Shown piece by piece: positions 16,723-25,604 of a DNA stretch of 54,775 nucleotides. The notes under the pieces are model-generated. The model had not been told where the DNA came from and did no database searches. It was given only the letters and a program-made list of their open reading frames with translations. Origin of the DNA: Spirochaetes bacterium ADurb.BinA120 (lineage in GTDB: Bacteria; Spirochaetota; UBA4802; UBA5368); contig MVZN01000015.1 of assembly GCA_002069125.1 (NCBI GenBank), forward strand, positions 1 through 54,775. The letters run 5' to 3'. Made by a program: the position numbers and the translations under genes. Each line of letters begins with the position of its first letter. Within the stretch, counting starts at the first letter, position 1.

Positions 16723-17632
16723 AACCTATACCGTACCTGCGAAAGATCTCGTCCCGGTCGGCGTCGGGACGAAATTCATCGTATACCGTCTCGCGAATTC
16801 GCTCCCGGATGGAGCCGTTGTAGCGCAGGGCCTCCCTATACGCACCCACCATGCCGCCGCCGTAAAACACGGCCGCAGTCGCGCCGAAAACGATGCCCAG
16901 CGGCGCATTATCGGTGCGGAACGAAAAATAGGTCAAGGCGGAAAACACGCCCACGACGATAAACGCTATAACGCCGTTCTGAAGATTTCCGGCGTACGCG
17001 TAGCCGAGGCCCGGAACGGCCCCAAGGGCAAGCGCGGCCCTGGGCGAACGGAGATCGGAAAAACCGGCGCGTGCGTAATCGAGCAATTTGGCATGGGCAT
17101 CGGGGTCAAAGCCTCCGCCGGGCTCCTCGGCCTCGGGAGGCGGCAATCCGGCGGCCTCGTCGGTTTGGCCAAGCAATACGAGGGACATGAAGGCCCTTCT
17201 GCACAGGGCCCCGCCCAGAAAAGGACCGCATGGCGCATCCGGCGAAATCCGGCTTATTTTTAACGCCCGCTCGTAATCGCCAAGCGCCATAGCGGAGTCC
17301 GCCGATAAAACGGCCGCCGCGCATCGGCCGGGCCCCGACTCAGGCAAGCCGGCATTTAAGACGGACTCGTACCGGCCTCCGCCGTACAATAGAAAGAGTT
17401 CGCTTACACGTAAAACGCCCGGATCGATATAGCCCGGATAGTAGCTGTTCAGGCGGGAAAGCTCGGTATGGGCCCGAAAATACTCGCCGCCCCGGGCGAG
17501 GCGGCGGGAAAAGCCGAGTATGTCTTCGGGGCCGAACCCTGCCGTGGGAGGCCCGGCCAAAGCCCCGGCCGAACAAAGAAGCGCAAAAAGCGCGACCGCA
17601 CGCGCGGCGCACGGCATTCGGGACGGCCTCAT
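16709..17632 (-). CDS. Exported TPR-like membrane protein of unknown function
   Basis: This 307-residue protein has a signal peptide (residues 1-27, ending AGALAG). A helical region follows that resembles degenerate tetratricopeptides (for example FRAHTELSRLNSYYPGY, GDYERALKI). Two or three membrane segments lie near residues 205-275, beginning with ALALGAVPGLGYAYAGNLQNG; this GxxPGxGxxYxG pattern is common in TM2-like small membrane modules. The role is unknown. The ATG at 17632 has a GAGGGCG element that overlaps the end of secF, and the reading frame ends within the start of ribD. It therefore links the sec and rib genes in one transcript. Confidence 0.78.
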   Translation of the reverse strand: MRPSRMPCAARAVALFALLCSAGALAGPPTAGFGPEDILGFSRRLARGGEYFRAHTELSRLNSYYPGYIDPGVLRVSELFLLYGGGRYESVLNAGLPESGPGRCAAAVLSADSAMALGDYERALKISRISPDAPCGPFLGGALCRRAFMSLVLLGQTDEAAGLPPPEAEEPGGGFDPDAHAKLLDYARAGFSDLRSPRAALALGAVPGLGYAYAGNLQNGVIAFIVVGVFSALTYFSFRTDNAPLGIVFGATAAVFYGGGMVGAYREALRYNGSIRERIRETVYDEFRPDADRDEIFRRYGIGYGGY

Positions 17633-17639
17633 CGCCCTC

Positions 17640-18545
17640 TCATTCGTTGCCCCGCGCCCTGTGCCACAATAGCACCACCGGAGAAGCGATGTAAATCGTG
17701 GAGTAGATGCCGGCCACAAGTCCCACCAGCATGACGAGCGCAAAGTCGCTTATCGTCCCCTCCCCGATCAAATACAGCGCCAGCACACAGAAGAAAGTCG
17801 TAAGGGAGGTGATGAAAGTCCTCGAGAGGGTCTGGGTGATCGAGATATTGAGTATCTGCTTAAAAGCGCTTTTGGCGTGGATATTCAGGTTCTCTCGCAC
17901 GCGGTCGAAGATGACGATGGTATCGTTGACCGAATAGCCGAAGATGGTGAGGATGGCCGCCACGATTGGAACGTTGATCTCGAGGCCGATATAGCCGCAG
18001 AAGAGAAACGCTATTATCACATCGTGCACAACGGCGATCATAACGCCAACGGAATATTTCAGTTCGAATCGAAACGCGAGGTACACACCCATAAGCACGA
18101 TGGCGATAAGCATAAGCTTTACGGCGGACTTTCGCAAAAAATCCCCCACTGCCGGGCCAACCGTCTCGGTGGCGAGAATTTTTATACCGGCGAAGGTTTT
18201 GCCGAGCGCTTCTTTGAGTATTTCCGCGCTCTTCTCCGAGGACTCCCCTCTTTCGAGCAGCTTGGAGGAGATGATGAACTCGTTCTGCTCCTCCCTGCCA
18301 TACTGCTGGACATCGGCCTTGATGTTGTGGCTCTCGAGCTCTCTTCGAATGTCGCTCGGGTTCATGGTACCGGCGAACTGCACGGTAAGCTTAACCCCGC
18401 CTATAAAATCGATGCCCCATGTAAAACCGCCCCTTGTGTAGGTGGTCACCGAGAACAAGATGATGGCGGCCGTCGAAAGCCCGATCGTAATCCATTTATA
18501 TTTAAGAAAGTCTATCACCCTTTCCAAAGCGGTTCTCCTTGTCAT
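17640..18545 (-). CDS. secF: Protein translocase subunit SecF
   Basis: SecF works with SecD and YajC in the inner membrane, using the proton gradient to help proteins leave the Sec channel. The 301-residue protein has the N-terminal motif WGIDFIGGVKLTVQF near residues 39-53 and six membrane segments. The characteristic SVNDTIVIFDRVREN lies near residues 204-218. The ATG overlaps the secD stop by 4 bases, as usual for this pair. The TPR-like gene follows directly. Confidence 0.96.
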   Translation of the reverse strand: MTRRTALERVIDFLKYKWITIGLSTAAIILFSVTTYTRGGFTWGIDFIGGVKLTVQFAGTMNPSDIRRELESHNIKADVQQYGREEQNEFIISSKLLERGESSEKSAEILKEALGKTFAGIKILATETVGPAVGDFLRKSAVKLMLIAIVLMGVYLAFRFELKYSVGVMIAVVHDVIIAFLFCGYIGLEINVPIVAAILTIFGYSVNDTIVIFDRVRENLNIHAKSAFKQILNISITQTLSRTFITSLTTFFCVLALYLIGEGTISDFALVMLVGLVAGIYSTIYIASPVVLLWHRARGNE

Positions 18546-20206
18546 ACACTCAGTTTTTTAAGGTTTTTGGAGAGCAATATCAACTCGTACACGTAGCGAG
18601 TGATGTAAAGTATCACGAAAAGGCTCGATATCAGACCGATGGAAAGCGTGACCGCAAAGCCCTTGATTGGGCCGGTCCCGAACTGCGACAGCACGAAGGC
18701 GGCGAGCAGCGTCGTGACGTTCGAGTCCACGATCGCCCAGAAGGCCTTGTCGAATCCGTTGGCCACGGCGATACGCGGCGACTTTCCCGAGCGCTGTTCT
18801 TCACGCATGCGCTCGTAGACGAGTACGTTGGCGTCCACGGCCATGCCGAGCGTTAGTATAAATCCGGCTATGCCCGGAAGGGTAAGGGTAAACCCCAGCC
18901 AGGAAAGCAGGGCCAGCTGGCACACTATATTGATCAGAAGTCCAATTGAGGCGATAAGGCCCGCCAACTTAAAATACGAGATCATGAAGATCGAGACCGC
19001 CGCAAACGCCAGAACCATCGCCTTTATTCCGGCGCCTATCGCGTCCTGGCCGAGGGAGGGCCCCACCGTGCGTTCCTCGATAACGATCAGGTTGACGGGA
19101 AGCGCCCCCTCCTTTATGATGCGGGCGAGCGTGTTCACCTCATCGAGCGTAAAGTCCCCCTGGATGAGCGCCTGACCTGTGGTGATCTGGACATTTATCT
19201 GCGGAGCGCTTCGCACCTTCTCGTCGATGATAATCGCGAGTTTCCTTCCATGGTTATTCGTCGCGGTAACGGCCGCGAACTTGGAGGCCCCGTCCGGCGT
19301 GGTCGTAAAATGCACCGAGAGCCGGCCGTACTCGTCGTGGCCCACCCAGGCCTTGCTGATGTCGTTACCGGCCAGCGCGACCTCCTTTTCGAGCGCTATT
19401 GGGTAGGACGGCAGTATCTTTTTCGTGTTCTCGGCGCGCTCATAAAAAAAGAGCAGCTCATCCTTCGCCGGCAGCCCTATGGCCTTCGCCGCCTCCGCCA
19501 GTATCGGATACTGCTCCTCGGCGCTCTCCGGTATTCTGCCGTCCTTAAAGCGGTGGATGTTCGCGCCAAGCCACTGGCCCGCCAGGCGAGTGTACTCGTC
19601 ATCCACCAGGCGGTACTCCACGCGGCCGGTGGTGCCTATGGCCTTTTTGACGCTTAGGGGGTCCTTCACTCCCGGCAACTGGATCTCGATCGCCTCGGAG
19701 CCCCTTGGCCTTATGGACGGCTCCGATACGCCGAATTTGTCTATCCGGTTTCGCAGAAGCTCGAGGGCCTGCTGGGTAATGTCCATCTTTTCGGAGTCCG
19801 AGAGCTCCTTTTCCTGCCTGCGCTCGATGCTTTCGAAATCGGCGCGCATGACCAGGTTCATCCCCCCCTGCAGGTCCAGCCCAAGGTTCATCTTTTTCGC
19901 GAGAAGGGACCTTTCGGCCCAGTGGGGTATTATTTTAACATCCCCGACTCCGGGGATGATTTTTACCTCGTTCATCACCGCGTCGTTGATTCCGTATCCG
20001 CCGGCGGTGATGCCATTTTCCGTTTTGGTGACGACGAGGCCGATGTTCGTCAGGTGTTTTTCGAGATCCGCCATCTGTTCGGCCGTCGCGTCCTTCTCGA
20101 ATACGACGCTAAGCTCCCTTTCCCCCACAGTGGGAAGAATGAGAAGTACGGCAAATACAAGTATCGCCACTATGAACATGGCCTTGTATATCATGCCTCG
20201 TGTCAT
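18542..20206 (-). CDS. secD: Protein translocase subunit SecD
   Basis: SecD is the large partner of SecF and has a periplasmic head domain. This 554-residue protein shows the GLDLQGGMNLVM signature near residue 77, a P1 head with AIEIQLPGVKD near residue 145, and ITTGQALIQGDF near residue 340. The six-helix RND-like membrane part at the C-terminus includes LTLGMAVDANVLVYERMREE near residue 445. The length is normal. An exported low-complexity protein is encoded 26 bases upstream and yajC before that, so the order yajC-unknown-secD-secF is kept. Confidence 0.96.
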   Translation of the reverse strand: MTRGMIYKAMFIVAILVFAVLLILPTVGERELSVVFEKDATAEQMADLEKHLTNIGLVVTKTENGITAGGYGINDAVMNEVKIIPGVGDVKIIPHWAERSLLAKKMNLGLDLQGGMNLVMRADFESIERRQEKELSDSEKMDITQQALELLRNRIDKFGVSEPSIRPRGSEAIEIQLPGVKDPLSVKKAIGTTGRVEYRLVDDEYTRLAGQWLGANIHRFKDGRIPESAEEQYPILAEAAKAIGLPAKDELLFFYERAENTKKILPSYPIALEKEVALAGNDISKAWVGHDEYGRLSVHFTTTPDGASKFAAVTATNNHGRKLAIIIDEKVRSAPQINVQITTGQALIQGDFTLDEVNTLARIIKEGALPVNLIVIEERTVGPSLGQDAIGAGIKAMVLAFAAVSIFMISYFKLAGLIASIGLLINIVCQLALLSWLGFTLTLPGIAGFILTLGMAVDANVLVYERMREEQRSGKSPRIAVANGFDKAFWAIVDSNVTTLLAAFVLSQFGTGPIKGFAVTLSIGLISSLFVILYITRYVYELILLSKNLKKLSV

Positions 20207-20232
20207 GACAATCCTCGTTAGTGTGAGAGTCT

Positions 20233-20838
20233 TTACAATTTAGGGAACCGCTTCAGAACGCTCGAACGGCGGCTTCTCGCCCTGATACGGTAAAGGACAA
20301 AGATAAGGACGATAATGCCGAACAGCACGACCCTGGCCAGGGTATCGGTCGAGGAGCGGCTGAGCCCGAAGAGGCCGGCGTCCCCGCCTTCGGCGCTCGT
20401 CTCTTTTATTACCTTGCCGTCGTGGGCGGATTGGGCCGGAGGCGCGGTTTCGACCGGGCTTTCCGCGATTTTTATGCCGGGAATCCTCCGGTATTTAAAC
20501 GCTCCTTCGGTTATATCCAGCAGGCCGTCTCCGGCGTAGGCCTCCGCAGCCTCTTCCCGGGGCGCCGGCCTTTTTACAGCGGCCTCGTCCGCGGCCTCCC
20601 TCGCCTTTTTAACGGGAACAGCGGCCTCCACGGGCTCCTTTTTCGCCGCAGGCTCTTCTTTCTTGGCGACCGGCGCGGCGGTTTCCCCTCTATCCACGAC
20701 CAGGGCGTCGTCCGCATGCTCCGTTCCGGTCTGCGCAAAGAGGCCGCCGGCGGATATACCGGACAACGGGCGCCCCGCTGGAGCGGCAATGAACGCCAAA
20801 GAAAGGGAAAACAGAAGGATTTTTACGCCTCGATTCAT
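20233..20838 (-). CDS. Low-complexity membrane protein between yajC and secD, unknown function
   Basis: This 201-residue protein has an N-terminal signal or anchor sequence (ILLFSLSLAFIAAPAG). A Lys/Glu/Ala/Pro-rich middle region of about 90 residues has no fixed fold in appearance, and a C-terminal membrane helix near residues 166-183 (VVLFGIIVLIFVLYRIR) is followed by a basic tail. It lies 25 bases after yajC and 26 bases before secD, which suggests a Sec-associated accessory protein. I know of no established function. The KKEEPAAKKEP-like stretch could span the periplasm. Confidence 0.78.
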   Translation of the reverse strand: MNRGVKILLFSLSLAFIAAPAGRPLSGISAGGLFAQTGTEHADDALVVDRGETAAPVAKKEEPAAKKEPVEAAVPVKKAREAADEAAVKRPAPREEAAEAYAGDGLLDITEGAFKYRRIPGIKIAESPVETAPPAQSAHDGKVIKETSAEGGDAGLFGLSRSSTDTLARVVLFGIIVLIFVLYRIRARSRRSSVLKRFPKL

Positions 20839-20863
20839 TATGGGTAAACGCCGCGCCTGTTTT

Positions 20864-21178
20864 TTATACTTTGGCCTGGACCGCGGAACGCGCGAACTCG
20901 ACCTTCGCTCCGTCGGCTATCTTCAATACGACGATGTTTTCTTCGGCCTTGATGTTCACCACCACTCCATAGATGCCGCCCGAGGTGAGGACTTTGTCCC
21001 CCTTCTGCAGCGCCTCAATCATCTTCTTTCTTTCCTTCTCGCGCTTCTGTGTGGGACGGATCAGAAGAAAATAGAAAATGGCAATCATGAGTATGATCGG
21101 AATGAAGCTCATCCAGCCCTGGCCTCCGGCTCCGCCGGGAGTTTGCGCATACGCGGTGGAAAGGAATAAATCTGACAC
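20864..21178 (-). CDS. yajC: Preprotein translocase subunit YajC
   Basis: YajC is a small membrane protein that associates with SecD/SecF. The 104-residue product has the single membrane helix (FIPIILMIAIFYFLLIRP, about residues 25-42) followed by the family signature RPTQKREKERKKMIEAL and GDKVLTSGGIYGVV near residue 60. It begins about 115 bases after the L,D-transpeptidase stop. A TTGACA sits at 21282-21277 in that gap but without a good -10 element. Confidence 0.95.
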   Translation of the reverse strand: MSDLFLSTAYAQTPGGAGGQGWMSFIPIILMIAIFYFLLIRPTQKREKERKKMIEALQKGDKVLTSGGIYGVVVNIKAEENIVVLKIADGAKVEFARSAVQAKV

Positions 21179-21293
21179 CGTACATCCTCCGAATGACTTT
21201 AATGGTTACGCCGGCGCGTCCCGTGGTCCGTTCCACGCCCAAAAACAGCGAGTACGCTGCACCAGCCAAAACAGTATGTCAACCCTTTAATCC

Positions 21294-21959
21294 TCAATCG
21301 CCATAAATAATTACCGGGGTGCCGATCATCAGGTATTTCTCGAGCTCCACAATGTCCCGGTTGTACATGCGCACGCAGCCGCTTGTCGACAGATGGCCGA
21401 TGGACGCGTCGTCGTTGTTTCCGTGTATGGCTATTCCATGACCTATAGGCGCGTATCCGCCGCGCGAGCGGGGCACTCCGCCCCTGGCCAGCGCCGCGTT
21501 GTACCGTTCCCGGTCCCGCTCGAGCGGATAATCCAGAAGGAAGAAGCGCGGGCCGTAGGCATTGTCGCCCAGATCGACTTCGGGCCTGCCGTATTTGTAA
21601 TGCCCGTCCCGCGCGCGAAAATAGACGCGGTTCATGGCAAGCAGCTTTCCGTAGGCGGCCGAAGCCGGATGCGCGTCCATGCTTAGCATCTCGGCAATCC
21701 TGTATGTCCCCTCGGGGGTGCGGTTGTCGCCGGCATGGAGCTTGGTCAGGCGGTCGGGGTTCAGGCCATAGGCGATACGGTATTCGGCCGCCACCTTCCC
21801 GCCGCGGTCGTGGACCCGAAGCATGAACGTTCGCTTGTCGACAGAGAGAACATAGTTACCCCTAAAGCCCTCAAAGGCCCGGGCGATATCGGCCTCGCGG
21901 GAGCTTCCGCACGAAAGATACGCCGCGGCGGTGGCGAGCATCAGTATTCTTTTAAGCAT
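21294..21959 (-). CDS. L,D-transpeptidase (YkuD family) lipoprotein
   Basis: YkuD enzymes make 3-3 peptidoglycan cross-links or attach proteins to the wall. The catalytic signature is complete: IAIHGNN near residue 175 and HLSTSGCVRMYN near residues 187-198, with the Cys as nucleophile. The N-terminus has a signal sequence with a possible lipobox (YLSC, Cys17), which would anchor it to a membrane facing the wall. At 221 residues it is a stand-alone domain. It follows the Skp-like gene by 6 bases, so it is part of the bamA-skp transcript. Confidence 0.9.
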   Translation of the reverse strand: MLKRILMLATAAAYLSCGSSREADIARAFEGFRGNYVLSVDKRTFMLRVHDRGGKVAAEYRIAYGLNPDRLTKLHAGDNRTPEGTYRIAEMLSMDAHPASAAYGKLLAMNRVYFRARDGHYKYGRPEVDLGDNAYGPRFFLLDYPLERDRERYNAALARGGVPRSRGGYAPIGHGIAIHGNNDDASIGHLSTSGCVRMYNRDIVELEKYLMIGTPVIIYGD

Positions 21960-21965
21960 GGATTC

Positions 21966-22454
21966 TCAGCGCGACACCGGAGCGTTTCTTTTGCGAAGCG
22001 ACACCAGCTCGCGCAGCACCTCCTCTGTGACGTCGTACTCCTTCCCGACGTAAACGGCCCCCTCGCCCGCCCCCAGAATGAAGTCGATTCCCAGCCTGGA
22101 AGCGACGGCGCTCATGGCGCGGTTTATTTCCCCCAATATAAGCCCCCGGTGACGCTCCTCGGCGGCATTTAGCTTTGCGAGCTCCGCGTTCCTCCTGATA
22201 AGCTCGCGCTCGGCATTCTCCCTTTCCGACAAGTCGGATGAGGCCGCCTTCTCCCGCAGGGAGCCGATCGCGGATAGAGCCTCCTTCTTGGCCGCCCTCA
22301 CGCCCCTGGCGTCGGGATCGGAGCTTACCGCGTAATCGAAGAGCAGACCCATGTTGACGGAGCGAATCCTCGCCTCCCGCTCCTCCGGGGGCCGCATTGA
22401 GCCGCAGTAGGAGAGGGTAGCGGCAATGAGCAGTATCGCGCGGAAGGCCCTCAT
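21966..22454 (-). CDS. OmpH/Skp-like periplasmic chaperone
   Basis: Skp holds unfolded outer-membrane proteins on the way to the Bam complex. This 162-residue product has a signal peptide, a short beta entry (IRSVNMGLLFDYA), a long charged coiled-coil region (about residues 55-115) and a closing strand and helix with AVYVGKEYDVTEEVLREL, as in the family. A Cys near residue 17 could be lipidated, but Tyr before it is unusual for a lipobox. Its position directly behind bamA, with a 1-base gap, supports the assignment. Sequence similarity itself is modest. Confidence 0.8.
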   Translation of the reverse strand: MRAFRAILLIAATLSYCGSMRPPEEREARIRSVNMGLLFDYAVSSDPDARGVRAAKKEALSAIGSLREKAASSDLSERENAERELIRRNAELAKLNAAEERHRGLILGEINRAMSAVASRLGIDFILGAGEGAVYVGKEYDVTEEVLRELVSLRKRNAPVSR

Positions 22455-22455
22455 G

Positions 22456-24990
22456 CTAAAAACGATAGTCCCCTATTCCGAATTGGAAGGTGAAATCACC
22501 CATGGGCTCGAAGTATCCCCTGTCTTTGCCCACCCACAGGAGCTTGCGCCCAAACCAGAATCGAAGCGGCATCATGGGTATCTGGATCTTGAACCCGAAA
22601 CCGTACGAATACTTGAAATAATACATAAGATCGATGTTACCGATATCGCGGATGTCGTGCACCAGCCCCGAGGCCTTGTCCTCGCCGAGGGTTTCGAGAT
22701 TGTTCTGGCCTCGCGTCTGCTCCCAGAACCGGTCGGTCCAAAGCGAGCCCGCGTCGAAGAAAAAGGCCAACCATAGCATCTGCGGGTGTATGGGGACGCG
22801 GAACTCGGCGCCGTACAGTATGCGGTGATAGAGCCCTATCCTCCACGAACTCGGCAGCGCGAGGTCGTAATACTCCCAGCCGCGAAGAGTCTCGGGACCG
22901 CCTATGTATAGATAATCCTCGGTCTCCAGCCAGGGGTTTTCCTCCTGGGGCTGCATTCGCGAGAGGGCGCCGCGCGCCATGGGCGGCGTCAGGAAGGTGG
23001 CGTTTGAACGGAGCTCGATCACGCAGGGATGCGTTTTAAGAAAGGGAAGATGGAAGGGCGAATAATAAAAGGAAACCTCCGGGCTGTACTTGATGTAATG
23101 GTCATCCCCCCTAAGCAGCGTGCCGCCGGTAAATCCAACGGCAAGCTCCAGGCGGGAGCCGCGGGTCGGGTTCATGGAATTGTCACGCGAGTCCCGATAG
23201 GTGTACAGCGTCACCGTCCTTTTCTCCTGAACGCCAAGGGATTCCTCTATGAACACGGCGTCGGGAGCGTTGCCCGAGGGATTGAGGTAGGATTTCCAGC
23301 TATGCGACCACACGCTTCCCACGCCGTAATAATACCAGAACCGATAGCTGAGCCCCAGACTGTAGCCGACCGACTGCTTCTGGTATTTCGCGTCATCGTC
23401 GGAGTTGGAGAACATGGAGCTTGTTTTGATGGTATTAAGCGTGTAGAATACCGACGCGTTGAGGCCTATGGGCTTGTCCAGAAGCCACGGCTCGTTAAAC
23501 GACAATGTGACCGAGCTCCTGAGCGGGCCATATTCGAAACGCAGGCCGACGCGCTGGCCGTTGCCGAGCAGGTTGTTCTCGCCCACATCCGCGAAGATAG
23601 AAAACCCGGAGGTCGTGCCGTAACCGCCCCCAAGCGAAATGGTGCCGGTGGGCTGCTCCTCCACGTCCACTATGAGGTTCATATAGCCCTCGCGGCTTCC
23701 CGGGCGCACGTCGAAGTTGACCTGTTTAAAAAACCCCAGATTGAAGATCTTTTCCCTTGAAATCTGCATCTTGAAGGAATTGAAAAGCTCGCCCTCTTCA
23801 ACCAGCAGTTCGCGGCGTATCACCTTTTCCTTGGTTTTAACGTTGCCCTTTATAAAGATGTTCTCGATATAGGCCTGGCTGCCCTCCTCGATCTCGAAAT
23901 CGATCCGCACGAACTTTCGCTTCTCGGTCCCTCCCCTTACCGCCACGTCGCGCTCCTCGACGGTGCGTTTGGGCACCACGCGCGCGAAGATATATCCCAT
24001 CGAGGCATAGGTGAAGCTGATCATCTGGCGGTCCTTCTGGAACCTGGTGTCATTGAAGATGTCGCCTTCTCTGGTCTGCTCGAACTGCGACTCGAGTACC
24101 CTGCTCTCCACCACCTGGTTTCCGGCGATGGTATAGCGGTCGAAATAATAGCGTTCTCCCTCGGTCACCTTGATGGTGATGAAGATCACCCTCCTGTCCT
24201 TCTTCCGGGGGTCCTTCCATTCGTATTCCACCCTGTCCTCGAGGACCTGGGCGTCGAGGTAACCCTCCTCCTTGTAAAGGGCCACAATTTTGCCCTTGTC
24301 CTGCTCGTAGACGTCCTTTTTGAAGTCGCCGTTTCTAAAGAGGCCATCCTCTTCGCTTTCCATTACCTTCTTTAGGGTTTTGGCGGGAATCTTGCGCGCC
24401 CCCAGGATGGCGATCTTCTCGATCTTGATCTCCTCCCCCTCGTCGATGATGAACAGGACCTCGACGGAGTTGGGATCGTCCTTATACTGGCGCGTGCGGT
24501 ATTCGATAACCGCGTTGAAGAGTCCCTCGTCGTCGTATTTTTTCCGAATCGCCTTTACCGCCTTTTCGAGCCGGTCGATTCGCAGGGGCTCGTTCTCCTT
24601 TATCCCGACCACCTCCGAGAGCTCGGTGTCATAGAGCTTTTCCACCCCGCGGAAGGTGATCTGCTTGATCATGGGGCGCTCCTTGCAGACGAAACGGAGC
24701 CGTACGCCGTCGTCGAACTCCTCTATCTCCACCTGGACGTTCTCGAACTGGCCGGTCTTAAAGACCGCCTTTATGTCCTCCCGGACCTCGGCCGCCTTCA
24801 GCGGAAAACCCACGTCGCTGACAAGAACCTCGTACAGGTCCTCCTTGTCGGCGTTTTTCAGCCCGACGAACTCTATCTTGCGTATTGTTTTGCCCTCGTA
24901 CCTGGAGGGTTGGGAAAATACGCGATGTACCATGAACACGGAAGCGCCGAGGACCCCCGCCGCCGCCAGAACAATCAGTGCCTTTCTCAT
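22456..24990 (-). CDS. bamA: Outer-membrane protein assembly factor BamA
   Basis: BamA inserts beta barrels into the outer membrane. The 844-residue protein has a signal peptide or anchor and then five POTRA-type repeats, the first starting IRKIEFVGLKNADKEDLY near residue 36 and the last with FIKGNVKTKEKVIRREL near residue 375. The C-terminal 16-stranded barrel has an aromatic last residue (FGIGDYRF). Barrel landmarks such as GGYGTTSGFSIF, RVGLRFEYG and GGPETLRGWEYYDL near residue 706 are present; the last is the conserved RGF-type loop, with Trp instead of Phe. Skp follows after 1 base. A weak promoter candidate lies about 130 bases upstream. Confidence 0.95.
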   Translation of the reverse strand: MRKALIVLAAAGVLGASVFMVHRVFSQPSRYEGKTIRKIEFVGLKNADKEDLYEVLVSDVGFPLKAAEVREDIKAVFKTGQFENVQVEIEEFDDGVRLRFVCKERPMIKQITFRGVEKLYDTELSEVVGIKENEPLRIDRLEKAVKAIRKKYDDEGLFNAVIEYRTRQYKDDPNSVEVLFIIDEGEEIKIEKIAILGARKIPAKTLKKVMESEEDGLFRNGDFKKDVYEQDKGKIVALYKEEGYLDAQVLEDRVEYEWKDPRKKDRRVIFITIKVTEGERYYFDRYTIAGNQVVESRVLESQFEQTREGDIFNDTRFQKDRQMISFTYASMGYIFARVVPKRTVEERDVAVRGGTEKRKFVRIDFEIEEGSQAYIENIFIKGNVKTKEKVIRRELLVEEGELFNSFKMQISREKIFNLGFFKQVNFDVRPGSREGYMNLIVDVEEQPTGTISLGGGYGTTSGFSIFADVGENNLLGNGQRVGLRFEYGPLRSSVTLSFNEPWLLDKPIGLNASVFYTLNTIKTSSMFSNSDDDAKYQKQSVGYSLGLSYRFWYYYGVGSVWSHSWKSYLNPSGNAPDAVFIEESLGVQEKRTVTLYTYRDSRDNSMNPTRGSRLELAVGFTGGTLLRGDDHYIKYSPEVSFYYSPFHLPFLKTHPCVIELRSNATFLTPPMARGALSRMQPQEENPWLETEDYLYIGGPETLRGWEYYDLALPSSWRIGLYHRILYGAEFRVPIHPQMLWLAFFFDAGSLWTDRFWEQTRGQNNLETLGEDKASGLVHDIRDIGNIDLMYYFKYSYGFGFKIQIPMMPLRFWFGRKLLWVGKDRGYFEPMGDFTFQFGIGDYRF

Positions 24991-25121
24991 CCGCTGACGC
25001 TTACCGTTCCCGCCTTAAAGTATGACGTATATAATGAATGCCGTCGGCCACGCGTGCAAAACGCCGGCCCATAACATGAAGTCCCGCCAGGCCCGCATCG
25101 GACCCCTGCATATTCAGGACT

Positions 25122-25149
25122 CTTTTACTTTTATCCAGCGTAATGTCAA
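25122..25149 (-). promoter_or_regulatory. Candidate promoter for bamA
   Basis: TTGACA (25149-25144) and TAAAAG (25127-25122) are spaced by 16 bases on the minus strand. The -35 is perfect and the -10 matches four of six positions. The leader to the bamA ATG at 24990 would be about 125 bases. Confidence 0.35.
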
Positions 25150-25189
25150 GAAAATAGAGCCGCCCTCCGCCGAAACCGGGGCGCGTACG

Positions 25190-25600
25190 TCATTCGACGG
25201 AGCGCGTGGTCGCCAGGGTGAATTTCGGGATTCCCGCCCGGTTCAGTTGGTCCATTACGTTTACTATCGTCTCGTAACTGGTCATTTTATCCCCGCGTAT
25301 CACAACCGTTCCGTCCTTCACGCCTTCTTTTCTCTTTTTAAGCTCCTCCAGGAGTAGATCGCGGCGTATCGCCACGTCGTTCAGATATATCTCGTTCCTT
25401 TCGCTTATGGTTATAACGAGGTCGCCCGAGCGCTGCGCGCCGGTCTGCACGGCGCGGGGGAGATGTACCGTTATGGCCGATACGTTCCCTATGCTGTACG
25501 AGACCATGAAGAACAGTATAAGATTGAACGAGAGGTCGATGAGAGGTGTAATATCGATCGACGCCCTGCGTTGGAAGCGCGATTTAAACGAGAACGCCAC
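25190..25600 (-). CDS. exbD: ExbD/TolR-type energy-transducing membrane protein
   Basis: ExbD with ExbB harvests the proton gradient to power TonB or Tol. The 136-residue protein has the signature SIDITPLIDLSFNLILFF near residues 14-31, with the essential Asp in LID, followed by a periplasmic domain containing RGDKMTSYETIVNVMDQL. The start is taken as a GTG at 25600, because the family begins with a short basic stretch before the membrane helix. A longer frame to 25642 would overlap exbB and adds a sequence with no likeness. A TonB gene is not visible nearby. Confidence 0.9.
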   Translation of the reverse strand: MAFSFKSRFQRRASIDITPLIDLSFNLILFFMVSYSIGNVSAITVHLPRAVQTGAQRSGDLVITISERNEIYLNDVAIRRDLLLEELKKRKEGVKDGTVVIRGDKMTSYETIVNVMDQLNRAGIPKFTLATTRSVE

Positions 25601-25604
25601 GGCC

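Noticed and set aside
21254-21282. Promoter for yajC based on a perfect TTGACA
   Set aside because: No acceptable -10 element at 16-18 bases; the six bases at 17 are CAGCGT.
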